Shown piece after piece: positions 23,742 through 35,717 of a stretch of DNA of 64,000 bases; within the stretch, counting starts at the first letter, position 1; each line of letters opens with the position of its first letter. The stretch is from Reticulitermes speratus (lineage: Eukaryota; Arthropoda; Insecta; Blattodea; Rhinotermitidae). Position numbers and translations under genes: made by a program. Under the pieces are notes generated by a model. That model was given only the letters and a program-made list of their open reading frames with translations, had not been told where the DNA came from and did not search any database. The stretch is taken from the NCBI GenBank assembly GCA_021186555.1, contig JAJKFL010000005.1, forward strand, positions 6,155,678 through 6,219,677, in the 5' to 3' direction.

Positions 23742-23913
23742 CTTTACCTAACCTCGTTATATAACAATCACCATTCTTTACCTAACCTCGTTATGTAACA
23801 ATCACCATTCTTTACCTAACCTCGTTATGTAACAATCACCATTCTTTACCTAACCTCGTTATGTAACAATCACCATTCTTTACCTAACCTCGTTATGTAA
23901 CAATCACCATTCT
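23742..23913. repeat. 34-bp minisatellite, 5 units
   Basis: Five near-identical units containing TTTACCTAACCTCGTTATGT and AACAATCACCATTC. The first unit has TATA instead of TATG. Each unit holds the palindrome GTTATGTAAC. Confidence 0.95.
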
Positions 23914-25348
23914 ATACAGTCATCTTTATTGAGCCCAAGAATCGTAATTACTACATCGTTTCCAATTTCTTGCAATTATTTTCCTTTACATTGTAACAAG
24001 AAACACGTATGGAATTTTGGTGGCAAACTTCATTAAATGGATGATCGAGAGAGAGAGATGATTACATAATGTGCTATCAAAATGGATATTACTGTCACAG
24101 TATGTGCGTAGACAGGCTTAGGCTAGGATTTAATAGTGGGCCAGCAGGTGGAAGCCATAATTATGATGGTGCTCTAAAGGGATAAAGTGGCATATGTCCA
24201 AAAACATGAAGCCACCCTTCCAGATTTTGAATTACAAAATTGTATATGCTCATAACCGATCTGTTTCATGAGTGGTAAGAGCTAAATCTGTTTCTAAGCC
24301 TTCAATGCCTAGACAAAAAAAACGAAAACGTAATTTTATAAATGTATACTGTAGCCATTAAAAAGGCAATGACATATCCATACTGAATACTGATTGCTGA
24401 AGGCATGTGGTAGTTCCATCCACTTTATCTACCCAACAAAGTTTTGTTTCCAGGCTTTTCGCTACCAGCTCCCTTCAGTACTCAGTAGCCTAAGATAAAC
24501 TTCTAAGTTCCTTGTATTACTGTGTAGATGTCAGCTGTGTTCTAAAACAGCTACAGGCACTCCATCGACTTACATTCTCCAAGCTCCACTGATGTTAATC
24601 TAGCAACATTTTAAGACTAATCATTTGTTAAACCTATGTATTAGTTTTGTAGAAAAAAACGTACCCTGATAGGAATATTAATAATGGCACATTACAAGTA
24701 CCACTTGTCTTCAACATCATCGATAAAGTGTCATAAAAATTTCAGCACCAAACTTCTATAATTCAACAGTCCATATCTTTTAGAGATCTTCCTAAATCTT
24801 TTTCTCCCGTCTGAGATGCTTTTAAAAATCATCCATCTTCCACATAATCCAAATATGTACTCTGCTTTGTTTTTCACATATTCTCTTTTAAAAAATCTGA
24901 TTTTCTCTTCAACGTTTCGTCTGTCAACCTCATCCCATTTTAGAAACTTCACTTCTTCGCTTCATTTACACTTCATATCCAAAATAGCGGCCGTTTTGTT
25001 ACAAAACTGATTTCTATTCATGCATGTGTTCAAATTTCAATTCCTGGAGCTTTTCTGCTATTTGCCAAAAGGATTGAAACGAGGGAAAGACATGGGAAAG
25101 AAGTAAAGCTTCAAAATTAGTCAACATTATGTCTAAAATGAATGAAGCTTTTTCAATTTGAAGGTAATTTAATAAAGGTTGACATACATGTAATGTATTG
25201 TTCAGGTGTAATAGGATCCATGCGAAAGAGCATTTACTATGTTGGTTTCAATACTGTAATGCTGGTGCTCACGATACCGATTGGTTACGATTTGTGAACT
25301 TTGTCCACAATCTCGGTTTTTAAAACTACCAATTTTTTTTTTTTTTTT
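23914..25348. other. No gene recognised; weak coding-like block on minus strand
   Basis: 24731-24952 (minus) has a 73-codon ORF rich in Lys/Arg/Glu that looks mildly protein-like ('FLKWDEVDRRNVEEKIRFFK') but matches nothing I know. Other parts are AT-rich. A T run sits at about 25329-25346 beside SINE-C. Confidence 0.35.
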
Positions 25349-25600
25349 GCAATCCTATTACAGGCCTGGACAGGCCCTTAGGGTCCCAGGAGGTTGAGGC
25401 TCCCAGATTTTTAGACAATCAGCACATGAAGGTGGTAAGGTTGTCAGCCCTACGCACCGGCCGCCTTTACCCCCCAGGAAAGATTCCTGGTACTCATTTC
25501 TGTTAGAGGCTGAGTCGACCCCAGGGCCATAGCGCGACCGAAACGATTATGTCACTGAAAAATTCCAGTGACACCATCGGGAATCGAACCCGCGACGTTC
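25349..25600 (-). repeat. SINE-C, minus strand, head truncated
   Basis: Same body as at 17466, from CCTATTACAGGCCTGGACAG to CGGGAATCGAACCCGCGACG, after which the tRNA head is lost. An adjoining T run lies on its left. Positions 25601-25981 show no recognised feature. Confidence 0.8.
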
Positions 25601-25981
25601 CAGAAACTACCACGTTACAGGGAGTAATTCTATTCTCCACATCAAGCGAACAACAACCCCACTCTGTCGTGCCTCTGAGTGTAGTAACATTCAACCAATA
25701 TAGCGACTGTGCCCAGGGATCCTGTTTTTCAAATGGCGGCTGCAACGGCCAGACTATCTCATGCGATAATTTCAAAAGAGCTGATACTAAGGCAAGACAA
25801 AAAAAATGTAATCAACGATTCACGTTATCTTTAAAAGACTTCCAACATTGACTACCGAGATGTATTATGGGCCGGTTCAAGTACATTCCACGCCATATAA
25901 ATATACAGCGTTTGCCTAAGGGAACACTCGTTTTTCAAATCTGAATATTTACTGAATGCAACAATGTAGAACAAACACATC

Positions 25982-26276
25982 TTCTTAAGAATAAAAGGTA
26001 AAGTTCACCCTAGAACAGGCCATGAGTAGAGGTATAGCTCTACTCTTTCTTTAACCTCGGCAATAGATGAGGGTGGGTGGTCAACGCCACGCCCCGGCCG
26101 CTTTACCCCGGGGAATGACCCGGTACCCATTGTACAGAAGGCTGGGTAGACCCCAGGGCTGGTATAGACGGGTGCTGAAAATCTCGCCCCCACCGGGATT
26201 CAATCCCCGGACCGTCCAGCTCGTAGCGAGTCGCTCTACCGACTGCGCTATCCCGGCCCACTTTTCTTAAGAATAA
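25982..26276 (-). repeat. SINE-A with perfect 13-bp target duplication
   Basis: Full-length minus-strand SINE-A from the AAAGGTAAAG tail (about 25995) to the tRNA 5' end GGGCCGGGATAGCGCAG (read on the minus strand, near 26259). TTCTTAAGAATAA at 25982-25994 is repeated at 26264-26276. The intact duplication suggests a fairly recent insertion. Confidence 0.9.
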
Positions 26277-28049
26277 CAATCAGAATACCATACTTTCATT
26301 GTTTTATTTCCATACGCACCCCGTTTTGGGCCAAGCAACTTCCAACCTGTAATTCTGCTTTCGCCATTATTTAAATGTATTATAAATAGGCTATGTGTGA
26401 ATATAAAAGTGGGAAGGCAATAAGATGAGTCTGAGTACCACAAAGTGCGGAGTCAAACGTGAAAAGACGCAAGGTGGCTGGATGGGCCTCTCGCATTCTT
26501 AGTGGTGATGACAGTAAGAACACAAGATACTCTTAGTACAGAACAATGTAGCCAATAAAATAAAACGTCACGATGCGACTTTTTTGGAGACTGCACATTT
26601 CACAGGATCTCGGTGTTAAGTTCTTGAAAACACACCTCTGCGGACTAAATCCTAGTAAATATAGAGTCGAAAGACGCCTCATTCTTAAGAGCTTAAATGT
26701 TCCCAAATAATGTAGCATAGTCAAAACTCTTGAAAAAAAAATCGTTTCTTTTGTTTTTCAGGTCACGTACGTGTGAACATGGCTACCATGCGCCATCAGT
26801 GCTATACAAATGAAAATAACGAAAAAACAATAACCGTATTGGCACCAACATAAAGGATTTCAGTAACATTATTTATGTAAAAGAGGCTAGCAAAGTGTCA
26901 GGAAACACTATTGGGCAGCTGTAAAATATTTCTGTGTGAATTAGTAGTAGATAATGACAAAGAAGATATATACAAGAATAATTAAAGTGACAAATTACCG
27001 TGTGCATTATGAAGAAAAGAGGAAGTTTGTCAGCTTGCAAATAATCACGTTCTATTTTAAAACTTTACAGCTAAGGTTTTCGTGTTCTGACGTCCATAAA
27101 CATATTCTTCGTGTAATTTATCTTAAACTAATGTCAAAATCTATTTAAAATCTATTTTATTTCATTTTTTGTCTATTTCCTTCTCCCTGTTCGTGTTATA
27201 AAAATACTTAGCCAAACTTTCTTCATCAATTAGCTCCATTACGTAACTTTTCCTTGTTCCTTTTTCTATTGGCCGTGCATAGAAGTAAAACAAACACTGA
27301 AGTCAATTGCTTAAACTATTTCAAGACTACCTTTACCACGTAAGTGTAACACATCTAAGAATTGTAAAAATTTAAATATTTTTAAATTTAAAAATTTAAA
27401 TATATTCAATGCCAGGGCACTGCCGGGTTTCAGTGTCTAAATAGCATTAATACATAAGGAACTGTGCCAGTCAGCTAAGCAAGGCTGAGCGGGGAATGTA
27501 AGAGGTGCTACGACTTAAGAGAAAAGACTGGCATAGTGAATGTAGCTTCTTCAGAAGACGAGAACCGAGAAAATTTAAGTCTGTTATCCTTCAGATTGGA
27601 GTTAAGCGACAGGTCGATAGCATGTTGATGTTAAGAAGTATAAGCTACTTTTCATAAGGAAGTATTTCGAGATGTAATGAATGAAACACTGTGAAAAGAA
27701 ATTCAAAGTCACATACAATACAAAGAGATGAAATTTCTTGCAGTGACTATGACGCTAGGAATTGGTTTAAAATGTTAAAATTTCTAAAAGAATTATACTG
27801 ATATTTAGGAGGTTTATATCAGCCCTCCACGTAAACTTCAGAAGCACTGGCTCAGTACTTGCACTTTACAAGAAGAAACAATCATCTGTGACAGAAATAG
27901 CTCTCCCAGTGGGTCTAAATCCAGTCACAACATACGGAGAAATCATCCTTCAATTTTTCTATTTAACATGTAGTGTTGCATAATACCGTGTATTTATAAT
28001 CAAAACTTTCAAACATCAAACCAACAAATATACTTCGAGCAATGAAAAG
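26277..28049. other. No gene recognised
   Basis: AT-rich sequence of 1.8 kb. 27370-27405 is a pure A/T palindromic stretch. A possible 59-nt plus-strand exon before GTAAGTG (27343) is too weak to call. Confidence 0.35.
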
Positions 28050-28225
28050 CTCCAGCAGTCTATACTGTATTAAAACACAGACATATTTCGACTATTAAGG
28101 GGCCACTTTAAAGGAGACACCGCAATCGTACCCTTCACCGTACGATTTCATTTATTCCTTGATAGAGGCCCTTTAAGAGTTTAAACACGTCTGTGTTTTG
28201 ATATAATATAGACTATTGGGGATTT
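28050..28225. repeat. Inverted repeat, decayed relative of the palindromic elements
   Basis: Left arm has CAGTCTATACTGTATTAAAA and CACAGACATATTTCG; right arm has CACGTCTGTGTTTTGATA and TATAGACTATTGGGG. The motif core itself is not clear (ATATTTCGACTATTAAGG), so membership in the hammerhead-motif family is only suggested. Confidence 0.4.
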
Positions 28226-28276
28226 TCTGTGTTCACAGTGTATCTGTTGGCATGATTTATTAAACTATCCTGTTTA

Positions 28277-28464
28277 TACAGTCGAACTCGGTTATAACGT
28301 CATGAAAGGGACTGAATATTTTGTGTCGTTATAAGCGGGTGTCGTTATAACCGAGGAGTATAATGTTATGGTTAACAGTGAGGAATTAATTGGTACTACA
28401 ATCTCTGACGCTGTAGACAAGGTGTCGCACATACCGATGTTGTTATAACCGGGTTCGACTGTAT
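28277..28464. mobile_element. Pogo/Tc1-type MITE, 184 bp
   Basis: Element 28279-28462 starts CAGTCGAACTCGGTTATAAC and ends in its inverse GTTATAACCGGGTTCGACTG, flanked by TA on both sides (28277-28278 and 28463-28464). The CAGTCRA...GTTATAACG ends and TA target fit pogo/Tigger-like elements. Extra GTCGTTATAA copies lie just inside (28324, 28339). It is non-coding. Confidence 0.8.
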
Positions 28465-28654
28465 TTTATAATTTATTTTTTACTAAAAGAATTAAAATTA
28501 TTAATTATTAAATTTGTATGACTTATTTCATTAAAACTTTCTTTAAGAGTAGCAGTAACATCCTCAATCCGCCACTTCAGGTTGGCAAAGATGCGATTTT
28601 TTTTTTTTTTGCACATGCGAGTTCCTGAAAATTCCCTTCTGAAAAGTACCAAAA

Positions 28655-28800
28655 GAGTAGTAACTCCGTACCGACGTTTCGGGACAACCTATCGGTCCCA
28701 TCTTCAAGGGTCAAGAAATCCAAGAAGGACTTGGACTTCTTGACCCTTGAAGATGGGACCCCATAGGCTGTTCCGAAACGTCGGTACAGAATTACCACTC
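28655..28800. mobile_element. Compact hammerhead-motif palindrome, ACGTCGG subtype
   Basis: Minus motif 28670-28710 and plus motif 28743-28785 face each other across about 32 bp. Arms include GTACCGACGTTTCGG and CCGAAACGTCGGTAC. Core TTGAAGA, GGGACC/GGTCCC stem, then GAAACGTC, a GUC-type cleavage triplet instead of the more common GUA seen in the ACATGTA subtypes. Similar to 63852-63963. Confidence 0.65.
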
Positions 28801-30602
28801 TACGATGGGTAATATCTCAAAAGATCGCAGCTCTCATCTACATCGCGGTGGAAGTCTGAAATCACCCAAAATGCCAACAGACGTCAAATTTTTATGGGTA
28901 CGATATCAGATGTCTTACAGCTATACAGACCGCTGTCTGCTGATTTCAAACGTTCGGGAGAAACTTGAAATGAGCATGTTAAGATAAGATAGACCACGAA
29001 AAGATTTTACTTTATAGAGCTAAGTGTTGTGAAAAACAAGGAACAGTTCAGGATTAAAATCTCAAATATGTTCGTCGCGATTGGAAACTTCCATCACGAT
29101 GTTGACACTAGTTGGGCCAGGGAAATTATTGCACAGAACGTCACACGTGAATTTGTTGCGAGTTAAAGCAAAATGAACTATGGCTTGTCCATGAGTGATC
29201 CAAGCCATAAGAATAAAAAAACGTACGCTGCTTTGTTATATTTACAGAATCTGCACGAAACGAATGGAGATTATCAGTAAAATGTACGACAAGAATTTAG
29301 CAAAACTTTCACGCAGGAATGGAAAAAAATTAATGACCTTAAATTAAAGAGTAAGGATAAAATGTCAAGAGACGCATTGACAGACTGCCCCCGGACTCCA
29401 CCGCCTATGGTGTCACACATATCGACCTTCACACATATCGACCTTCCGACATATCGACCCGACTGCAGTCATTGAAATCATGAACACATTTCGCAGCTGT
29501 CACTATAAGAGCCATTTTCTTCTTAATTTTATTGTCAGTACTTAAACTGTTAACAAGAATAGTGTGTCTCAACTTGTAAACGTCGCTGTCAGTAGAACAA
29601 ACTCACCGAATCTTGGTTTTCGAAGACTAGCCGCCAGATGTCATCACAGCAGCATCAACCCTCCATCAGAGCCCCCACCCCGACAATGTAGGCCTAACAT
29701 CCGGATTGATCGTAGTAGTTATTTCAAAATTATACTGCCTACAAAGCGCCAGGAGGAGAGTAATAAGTTGTGGGTAGAAAATGGAGTTTCTTCTGTGAAA
29801 CGTGACCAAGAATTCGAGCTTCAGTAATGCTTAAGACACTCGAATAACACAGCGTATAGCAAAGTGCAGCCGGTGTAGCGATGTAGTGTCTTCACGTGAA
29901 CACAATGTGCGACACAACTCAGCACAGGAGAGCTGTTTTCATGGAAAAAAAAAAAGTTCATTATCTTGTCAACAACAGCCACATACATCCCGGCCACATT
30001 CTCCAAAACCTTTCCTTCAAGACCAATTCTAATTTTTCTTGACTCTTATGCCCACAAAACGATCTATTCCTTTTCGATATTCCCATTACAGATGTCAGTT
30101 TTTCACCCATGCTACATGTCCTGTCCAATTAACTATATCTTTAAGTAGGACATTGCTGTGTGATGTAGATAAGCTATATGTAGGGACTGACCGTTTCTAT
30201 CCCTACATCTAGCGTTTCAGCACGCCCTGTATCTAATTCTGGCGAGGAGTACGAATTTTGAAGCCACGTTCTATGCAATTTTCTCTTTCCTCCTTTGACT
30301 TTATGCGTATTACCTCAAAAAATTATCTTCAACAAAGTGTTTTAAAACGTCTCTAGCGATGGTCTTTTACCGAATTAAAAGACCAAGTTTCCTACCCATA
30401 AAAGCAGGTCACGTGTAGTTCTCACTGTTGAGGTATGTCCAAATACAAGAAAGTGTTTTTAACGTCGCTAATACAACTACGGAAGTCAATCAGTAAACAG
30501 TACAGCCTCATTTATCTGTTCCTTTTTTGGGGGGTTTACTTAACTACTCCGAGTGATAAGATGATCACTGTAGAATGAAATGGAAATAGGTATGGTAAGA
30601 AG
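28801..30602. other. No gene; short tandem repeat and LINE trace
   Basis: 29412-29460 has three imperfect copies of CACACATATCGACCTT. On the minus strand near 30090-30150 'NWTGHVAW' resembles the 'RWAGHVAR' phrase of LINE-alpha. 29868-29886 repeats the start of the SINE-like repeat at 1218. Nothing else is recognised. Confidence 0.35.
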
Positions 30603-30735
30603 CAGGCGTGGTTAAGTTCCCGGTGCTATGCCGGCATTGGCCTGGGAGAACTGAGGAAAATCTCGATGAATCTCAGTTATGATAATCGGTTACCGACAGA
30701 GATTCAAACAGGGTCCCTCCATAATATTATTCAAA
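30603..30735 (-). repeat. Possible decayed SINE head
   Basis: On the minus strand the sequence ends with a B-box-like CTGTTTGAATCTCTGTC and reads through TTCTCCCAGGCC. It could be a tRNA-derived SINE head of another family. Weak. Confidence 0.3.
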
Positions 30736-32105
30736 AGTTTTAGCAACCAAGTCGGCTTGCTCGATCAACAACGATTTGAACACGATGACTACTGTAAAAT
30801 ACAACCGCAGCTTTAGCCTTAGGTACTTACAAAATCCACGCATAAATATATGGAATGTGGTACTCTGAAAGAACTTCAAAATATCTCCTCAGTGCTAACC
30901 GCTGTAAAATGGCGCTGCGTCCCGTAATATTATTATCAGACGGGCATTCGGCACGATTAAGTTAAGGTTTGTTTATTTCAAAATCATCATTCTCCAAATA
31001 AACATTCGTTTTCCGATCCACATAGACAAACTGAATTTTCTATTCATATGTGTGGTTATCAAAACCAAATGAATATTTTGATTGGTTTGTAGAAATAACC
31101 TACAAGACTGTATCAACTGCACATCTTATTTAATGAGGATTCCAATGAATACGAGAGATGTTCGTGTCGATGCCCAACTTTAATAGTATTATGGAGCATG
31201 GTATCGTTAAGGTGCGTAAATAAAATGAGATACCGGAAATATATATTATTTATATTTGCATAGTCAGATGTGATAATTTAGTACATTATTTTAAGGTGTT
31301 CTTATTAATTATTTAAGTAATTTATTTGTTTGATTGTTTATTTGTTTTGGTTGTGTTTGTTTTATTTTTGTTCTGTTTATTGTCCGTTGTTATTTGTGTT
31401 TGTATGTTGTGCTGTTTCTGTAATTGGCCTTCTGGCTGTTGATTCGGCACATTAATAAACTAGAATTAAATTACAACTTATTGTACTTAATACAAGTAAA
31501 AAAAAACACAATTTGAAACTGTATTTCTGACTAAACTTTTCGACATTATTTAAATTGTAGTACACAGCCATTAACACGGTATTATAATTTACCTCTAAAA
31601 CACACAATTGTCACTTTTGCCTTTAGGCTTAGATTTCTTTCTTACTGAAAACCAAAGTAAATATCTGCCTATTCTTTCTGAAATTAACTCTGTTCTGATT
31701 TTCGAGTTTTTATTCTTTTCCAATAAACAAGAGGCATTTTATGCCACCAAGAAACTGTGAAAGATACCGATACGCTAAATTGTTACCCACACAAATCTAC
31801 GTCCCTGCTATGTGACATTATAGGAGATAAACAGTTACTATGGGCCATATTTTATAGAGATATTGTTATGACCTAATTCAAAGACACCATTCTGTTATAA
31901 GTTTCAAGATATGAGGGAAAGCCACTAAATATCACTGCTACAACAGCTGACCGATAAGCCAGACGTCCCTCCAATGTAAATCTGTAATATTACTGCCTGA
32001 ATTATCTGCTGGGATGATATATAAGGTTCTGACAAAGGTATAGCACTTCCAAAACACTACTGGGAGAACGTCTTCATAAAATGTAATTGTCTTTGTTCAA
32101 CAAGG
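30736..32105. other. No gene recognised
   Basis: AT-rich. A 34-bp stretch at 30830-30863 is bounded on the minus strand by TTCTTTCAG and GTAAGTAC, which could be a micro-exon but may be chance. Confidence 0.3.
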
Positions 32106-32457
32106 TCAATCCGACCTAGATAGGATATTAAAACCAACAAACGAACATAAGTGTATGAAAGTACATTATACACACCGTATACCTCCTACATGTTTCGGCC
32201 ACTCATGTTGCCATCTTCAGGGAGGTTTATTACGAAGGATAGGTACATCGAAATATTACAGAAGTTCTGTAATATTTCGATGTATGTATTCTTTGTAATG
32301 CACCTCCCTGAAGATGGCAACATGAGTGGCCGAAACATGTAGGAGGTATACGGTGTATGTAATATACTTCCATACACTTATGTTCGTTTGTTGGTTTTGA
32401 TATCACATCTAACTGCTCAATGCACGGTTATGGATCATTTAAAATCAATCTGACCTA
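32106..32457. mobile_element. Palindromic hammerhead-motif element 4 (tail on the right)
   Basis: Target duplication TCAATCCGACCTA (32106-32118) versus TCAATCTGACCTA (32445-32457). Arms include CCAACAAACGAACATAAGTG (32133-32152) and its inverse at 32379-32398. Motifs: 32182-32225 (minus) and 32302-32345 (plus), with stem I ACCTCC/GGAGGT, core CTGAAGA, stem II GGC/GCC, GAAAC, and stem III ACATGT. The tail appears inverted on the right as AATGCACGGTTATGG (32419-32433), so the element is in the opposite orientation to those at 18705 or 61716. Confidence 0.75.
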
Positions 32458-33291
32458 TTTACTATTAATTTCATATCACTCATTCCGCCATTGTGCTTGC
32501 AATCACATATATACACCAACATATACACACAGTAACATTATGAGTTATACATAAACATGAACCCTCCTACATGTTTCAGCAATAAATCTCCGTCCTCAGG
32601 GAGGCATTAATACAAAGGAATGTATCATATCAGTACATCAGTTTTACGTGTACAGTCTTAAAATATATAAAATCAGCTACAAATATAACAATATGGATAT
32701 TGTGGCTAGTAATGTGTTGACGTATTCTTGGCTAAATGTGTGTAGTTACATGTAGACAAACATCTAATACCGAAGTTCTCGGTCCAGAAGGATCAAGTCC
32801 CTGTGCCATGTGTTGATGTGTCCTCTGTAGGAAGACGTAGTACTGATGTATTAGTATTGTACATTAGGGTGGAGCGAAAATATTAATTTTCTATAAACGG
32901 TTCGGAATACTTGGGGAAATATGGGGAGAGTGGTCACTAAGAACTGGTTAAAATATTTTTTGTTTTGCTTCACGTATTGAGGTGCCCCCACCGCGATAAA
33001 AATCGTAATATTTTGAAAAAAAATCGAAGATTTCTGACTTTCACTACAGTTGGCCTAAAGTGGCTGCACTGTAAAACTTGTCTGCTATGGTCGTGAAATA
33101 CTTGTACCGAACGCAACTTTCTTCCACAGCCACCGCCACTAACCGCCCTCTCGCACCCGCCAATCAGTCACTCAGTCAGAAACTAACAATTGCGAGGAGA
33201 GGTCTCGTACGTTTCTCCAGAATTTACCGCATCGATTTAATTGTGTAACAATTTCGTGAATAGTGTTCAACTTGTGTCCGCTACAAGCAAG

Positions 33292-33372
33292 GTGAGATAT
33301 TTTTATTCTCAGTAGTATTTTGGCCACGATATCATCTAAACTCAAATTATGATGTTATGATTTTTTTTATAG
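33292..33372 (+). other. Probable 5' UTR intron of the hAT gene, 81 bp
   Basis: Donor CAAG|GTGAGAT at 33292 and acceptor GATTTTTTTTATAG| ending at 33372 with a T-rich tract. It sits directly before the likely start ATG at 33387. Inferred from splice consensus only. Confidence 0.5.
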
Positions 33373-33386
33373 GTTATAACCATAAT

Positions 33387-35659
33387 ATGGCTCAAATAAA
33401 GACAAGAAAAAGTACTAATTGCCCCATATTTGGCACGCCCGAGGAATTATGGCCGTCTCAGCTACCTACTTACCGTGATGTCATGAAATACTACCTTTTT
33501 TGTCAAACATGAATTAAAACCGGAAAAAAACATCGAAAGAACATACTGTAACACAAATATCAGAAAGAGTTGCTGTCAGAATTCCTGACATTTGGGAGAA
33601 AGCGTCTATCCCAACAGTAATTCACAAAAGGATTCTACAAATGATTAGGGCCTATCACGATAAATACAGAAATTTAATGAAACCATATAAGGAACGTCAA
33701 GCGAACGAAAATTATAAAGAAAAAATTAATATATTCCAAGAAAATTCAAAACGACTGTTTGACGTTTGTAGTTGCAAGTGTAGTACAGGTAACTGTACCT
33801 GTGAAAAAAATCGCCGAATTCCAAAATGTGAAATAGATTTTCTAATCGATCAAAGAACAGAAAGAAAGATGATAATTGGGTGCATTGATTTAGTTGCAAC
33901 CAAAAAGGAAAATAATAGAATAGAGAGAAAGAAGAGAGATTTATCCCTCGCTCAGCGAGACGTGGATTTTCCGAAACCTTCTTGTTCCTATGGGCTTACA
34001 TCAGTTGAAAATGAGATGACCGATGTATCAGATCCACTAGAAGTAAGGTCCTCTGTTCAGTCAATAGAGATACAAGTACAAGTATGCAGCTCAGGTCCAC
34101 CAGAAAATCCGCTGCCACTGCAAGATGATATCCAGGAACGACCAGCTAAACAAATGCGAATTAGTCTTCCTTCTCTTGCTCTTGCCTGCGACCGTACTGG
34201 AGTGTCTGATAGGTCTGCTGCAATTATAGCGTCTGCCGTGCTACATGATGTTGGAATTATCACGTCAGATGATAAAAGTCTTGTAGTAGATCGTTCTAAG
34301 GTTCGGCGCGAAAGATTTAAAAAGCGATCTCAGTTAAAACAAGATAAAGTAATAGAGCCCATGCTTGGTCTGTATTTCGATGGCAGGAGGGACAAAACAA
34401 TGACTGTGGAAAAGAGAGGGTCTAAAAACTACCGAAAAGTACAATTTGAAGAACACTATGTTCTCGTATTGGAACCAGGCGATAATTATTTTGGCCATGT
34501 AACTTGTCATTCAGGATCAGCAGCAAACATCAAAACTAGCATCATAAATTATTTAAATGACAAGTCCGTTGACGCAAGTCTCTTATCTGTTGTTGGCTGC
34601 GATGGAACCGTCGTTAACACAGGACCCAGAGGAGGTGTCATTCGGCTCTTAGAAGAAGAACTTAAGAGACCGTTGCAGTAGTTGGTCTGTCAACTTCACG
34701 CAAACGAGTTACCTCTACGCCATTTAATGCTACATTTAGATGGTCAAACCACAGGGCCCCGTTGTTTCTCAGGTGAAATAGGGACTGAACTGCAACAATG
34801 CGAAAAACTTCCTGTAGTTCAATTTGAAATTATATCTACGACACTTCCTACAATAACGGACGAAAATCTCAGTACAGACCAAAAATACCTATTCGATATA
34901 ATGACAGCAATTTCAACAGGAATATTTTCTTCCGATTTGGCAAATAAGGACCCAGGTCCACTAAATCATTCCAGATGGGTCACAACTGCAATTAGAATCT
35001 TACGTTTATACGCAGCTAAGATTGATCCAGGTGAAAATCTGAAGACTCTGGCAACTTTTGTTTTAAAAGTATATGGACGAATGTGGTTTGAAATCAAGTG
35101 CAATTCTTCATGCAAAAAAGGAGCAAAACATTTGTGGTCAATCATAAATTACAGCCGTTATCTTAGCAATGACTTAAAAAGGGTAATTGATCCCGTCATC
35201 CAAAGAAATGGATATTATGGTCATCCTGAAAACCTTCTTATAGCTATGCTAGCAGATGAAAAGAAGATTATTAGAGAACTAGCCTTTCGTCTTATTTTAA
35301 AAGCAAGATCTCAAAAAATAGCTGGCATTCGAAAGTTCAAAATACCTTTCTTCAATTTTGAGGCTTCTGATTATACGGAAATCATTTTTTGGCAAGAGTC
35401 TCAAGTCACCGAACCACCTTTAACTGCAAATTTATCTGCTAAAACATTAAGAAGTATGGCTGAATGTGGATTTGAAACAGGAGACAACATAACTCTCTTC
35501 CCATGTCACATCCAAACAGTTGAACGATGCATTAAGCTGGTAACAGAGGCTTCAGGAGCAGTCTGCGGTTATGAAAAGCGAGATGGTTTTATAAGGGGCA
35601 GGTTTTTATCCCGCAAAAACATGCCCTCGTTTGAAACAAAGAGAGATTATACTACGTAA
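33387..35659 (+). pseudogene. hAT-like transposase gene, unusual clade, broken by three lesions
   Basis: A single gene in pieces. From ATG 33387 an N-terminal part reads 'MAQIKTRKSTNCPIFGTPEE' until a six-T run (33496-33501) shifts frame. A seven-A run (33524-33530) shifts it again, after which one frame runs from about 33531 to TAA 35657-35659, interrupted only by TAG at 34679-34681. Numbered from the Met at 33641: Cys cluster at 43, 45, 47, 52, 54, 63 and 81 (possible zinc binding); 'YFDGRRDK' with Asp 247; 'VGCDGTVVNTG' with Asp 321; after the stop 'CQLHANELPLRHL', then 'HSRWVTTAIRIL'. These resemble in order the hAT first Asp, second Asp, C-x2-H and R-W motifs. The final Glu and the usual hAT dimerisation tail could not be placed. 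I recall related uncharacterised proteins in aphids and other invertebrates; this is memory, not a search. Confidence 0.75.
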
Positions 35660-35711
35660 TTGTATCTTTTGATTTTTTAATTGTGTAAACAAACATTTTA
35701 TAATATCAACT

Positions 35712-35717
35712 AATAAA
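35712..35717 (+). promoter_or_regulatory. Polyadenylation signal of the hAT gene
   Basis: AATAAA 53 bp after the TAA stop, the first such hexamer downstream. Position fits a transcript ending inside the right subterminal region. Confidence 0.55.

Noticed and set aside
23742..23913. Regular 34-bp repeats resembling a CRISPR array
   Set aside because: Units are directly adjacent with no spacers, and the context is animal DNA.
33641..34681. Treating the two ORFs at 33641 and 34682 as two genes
   Set aside because: They share one frame, are separated by a single TAG, and conserved motifs run across the junction.
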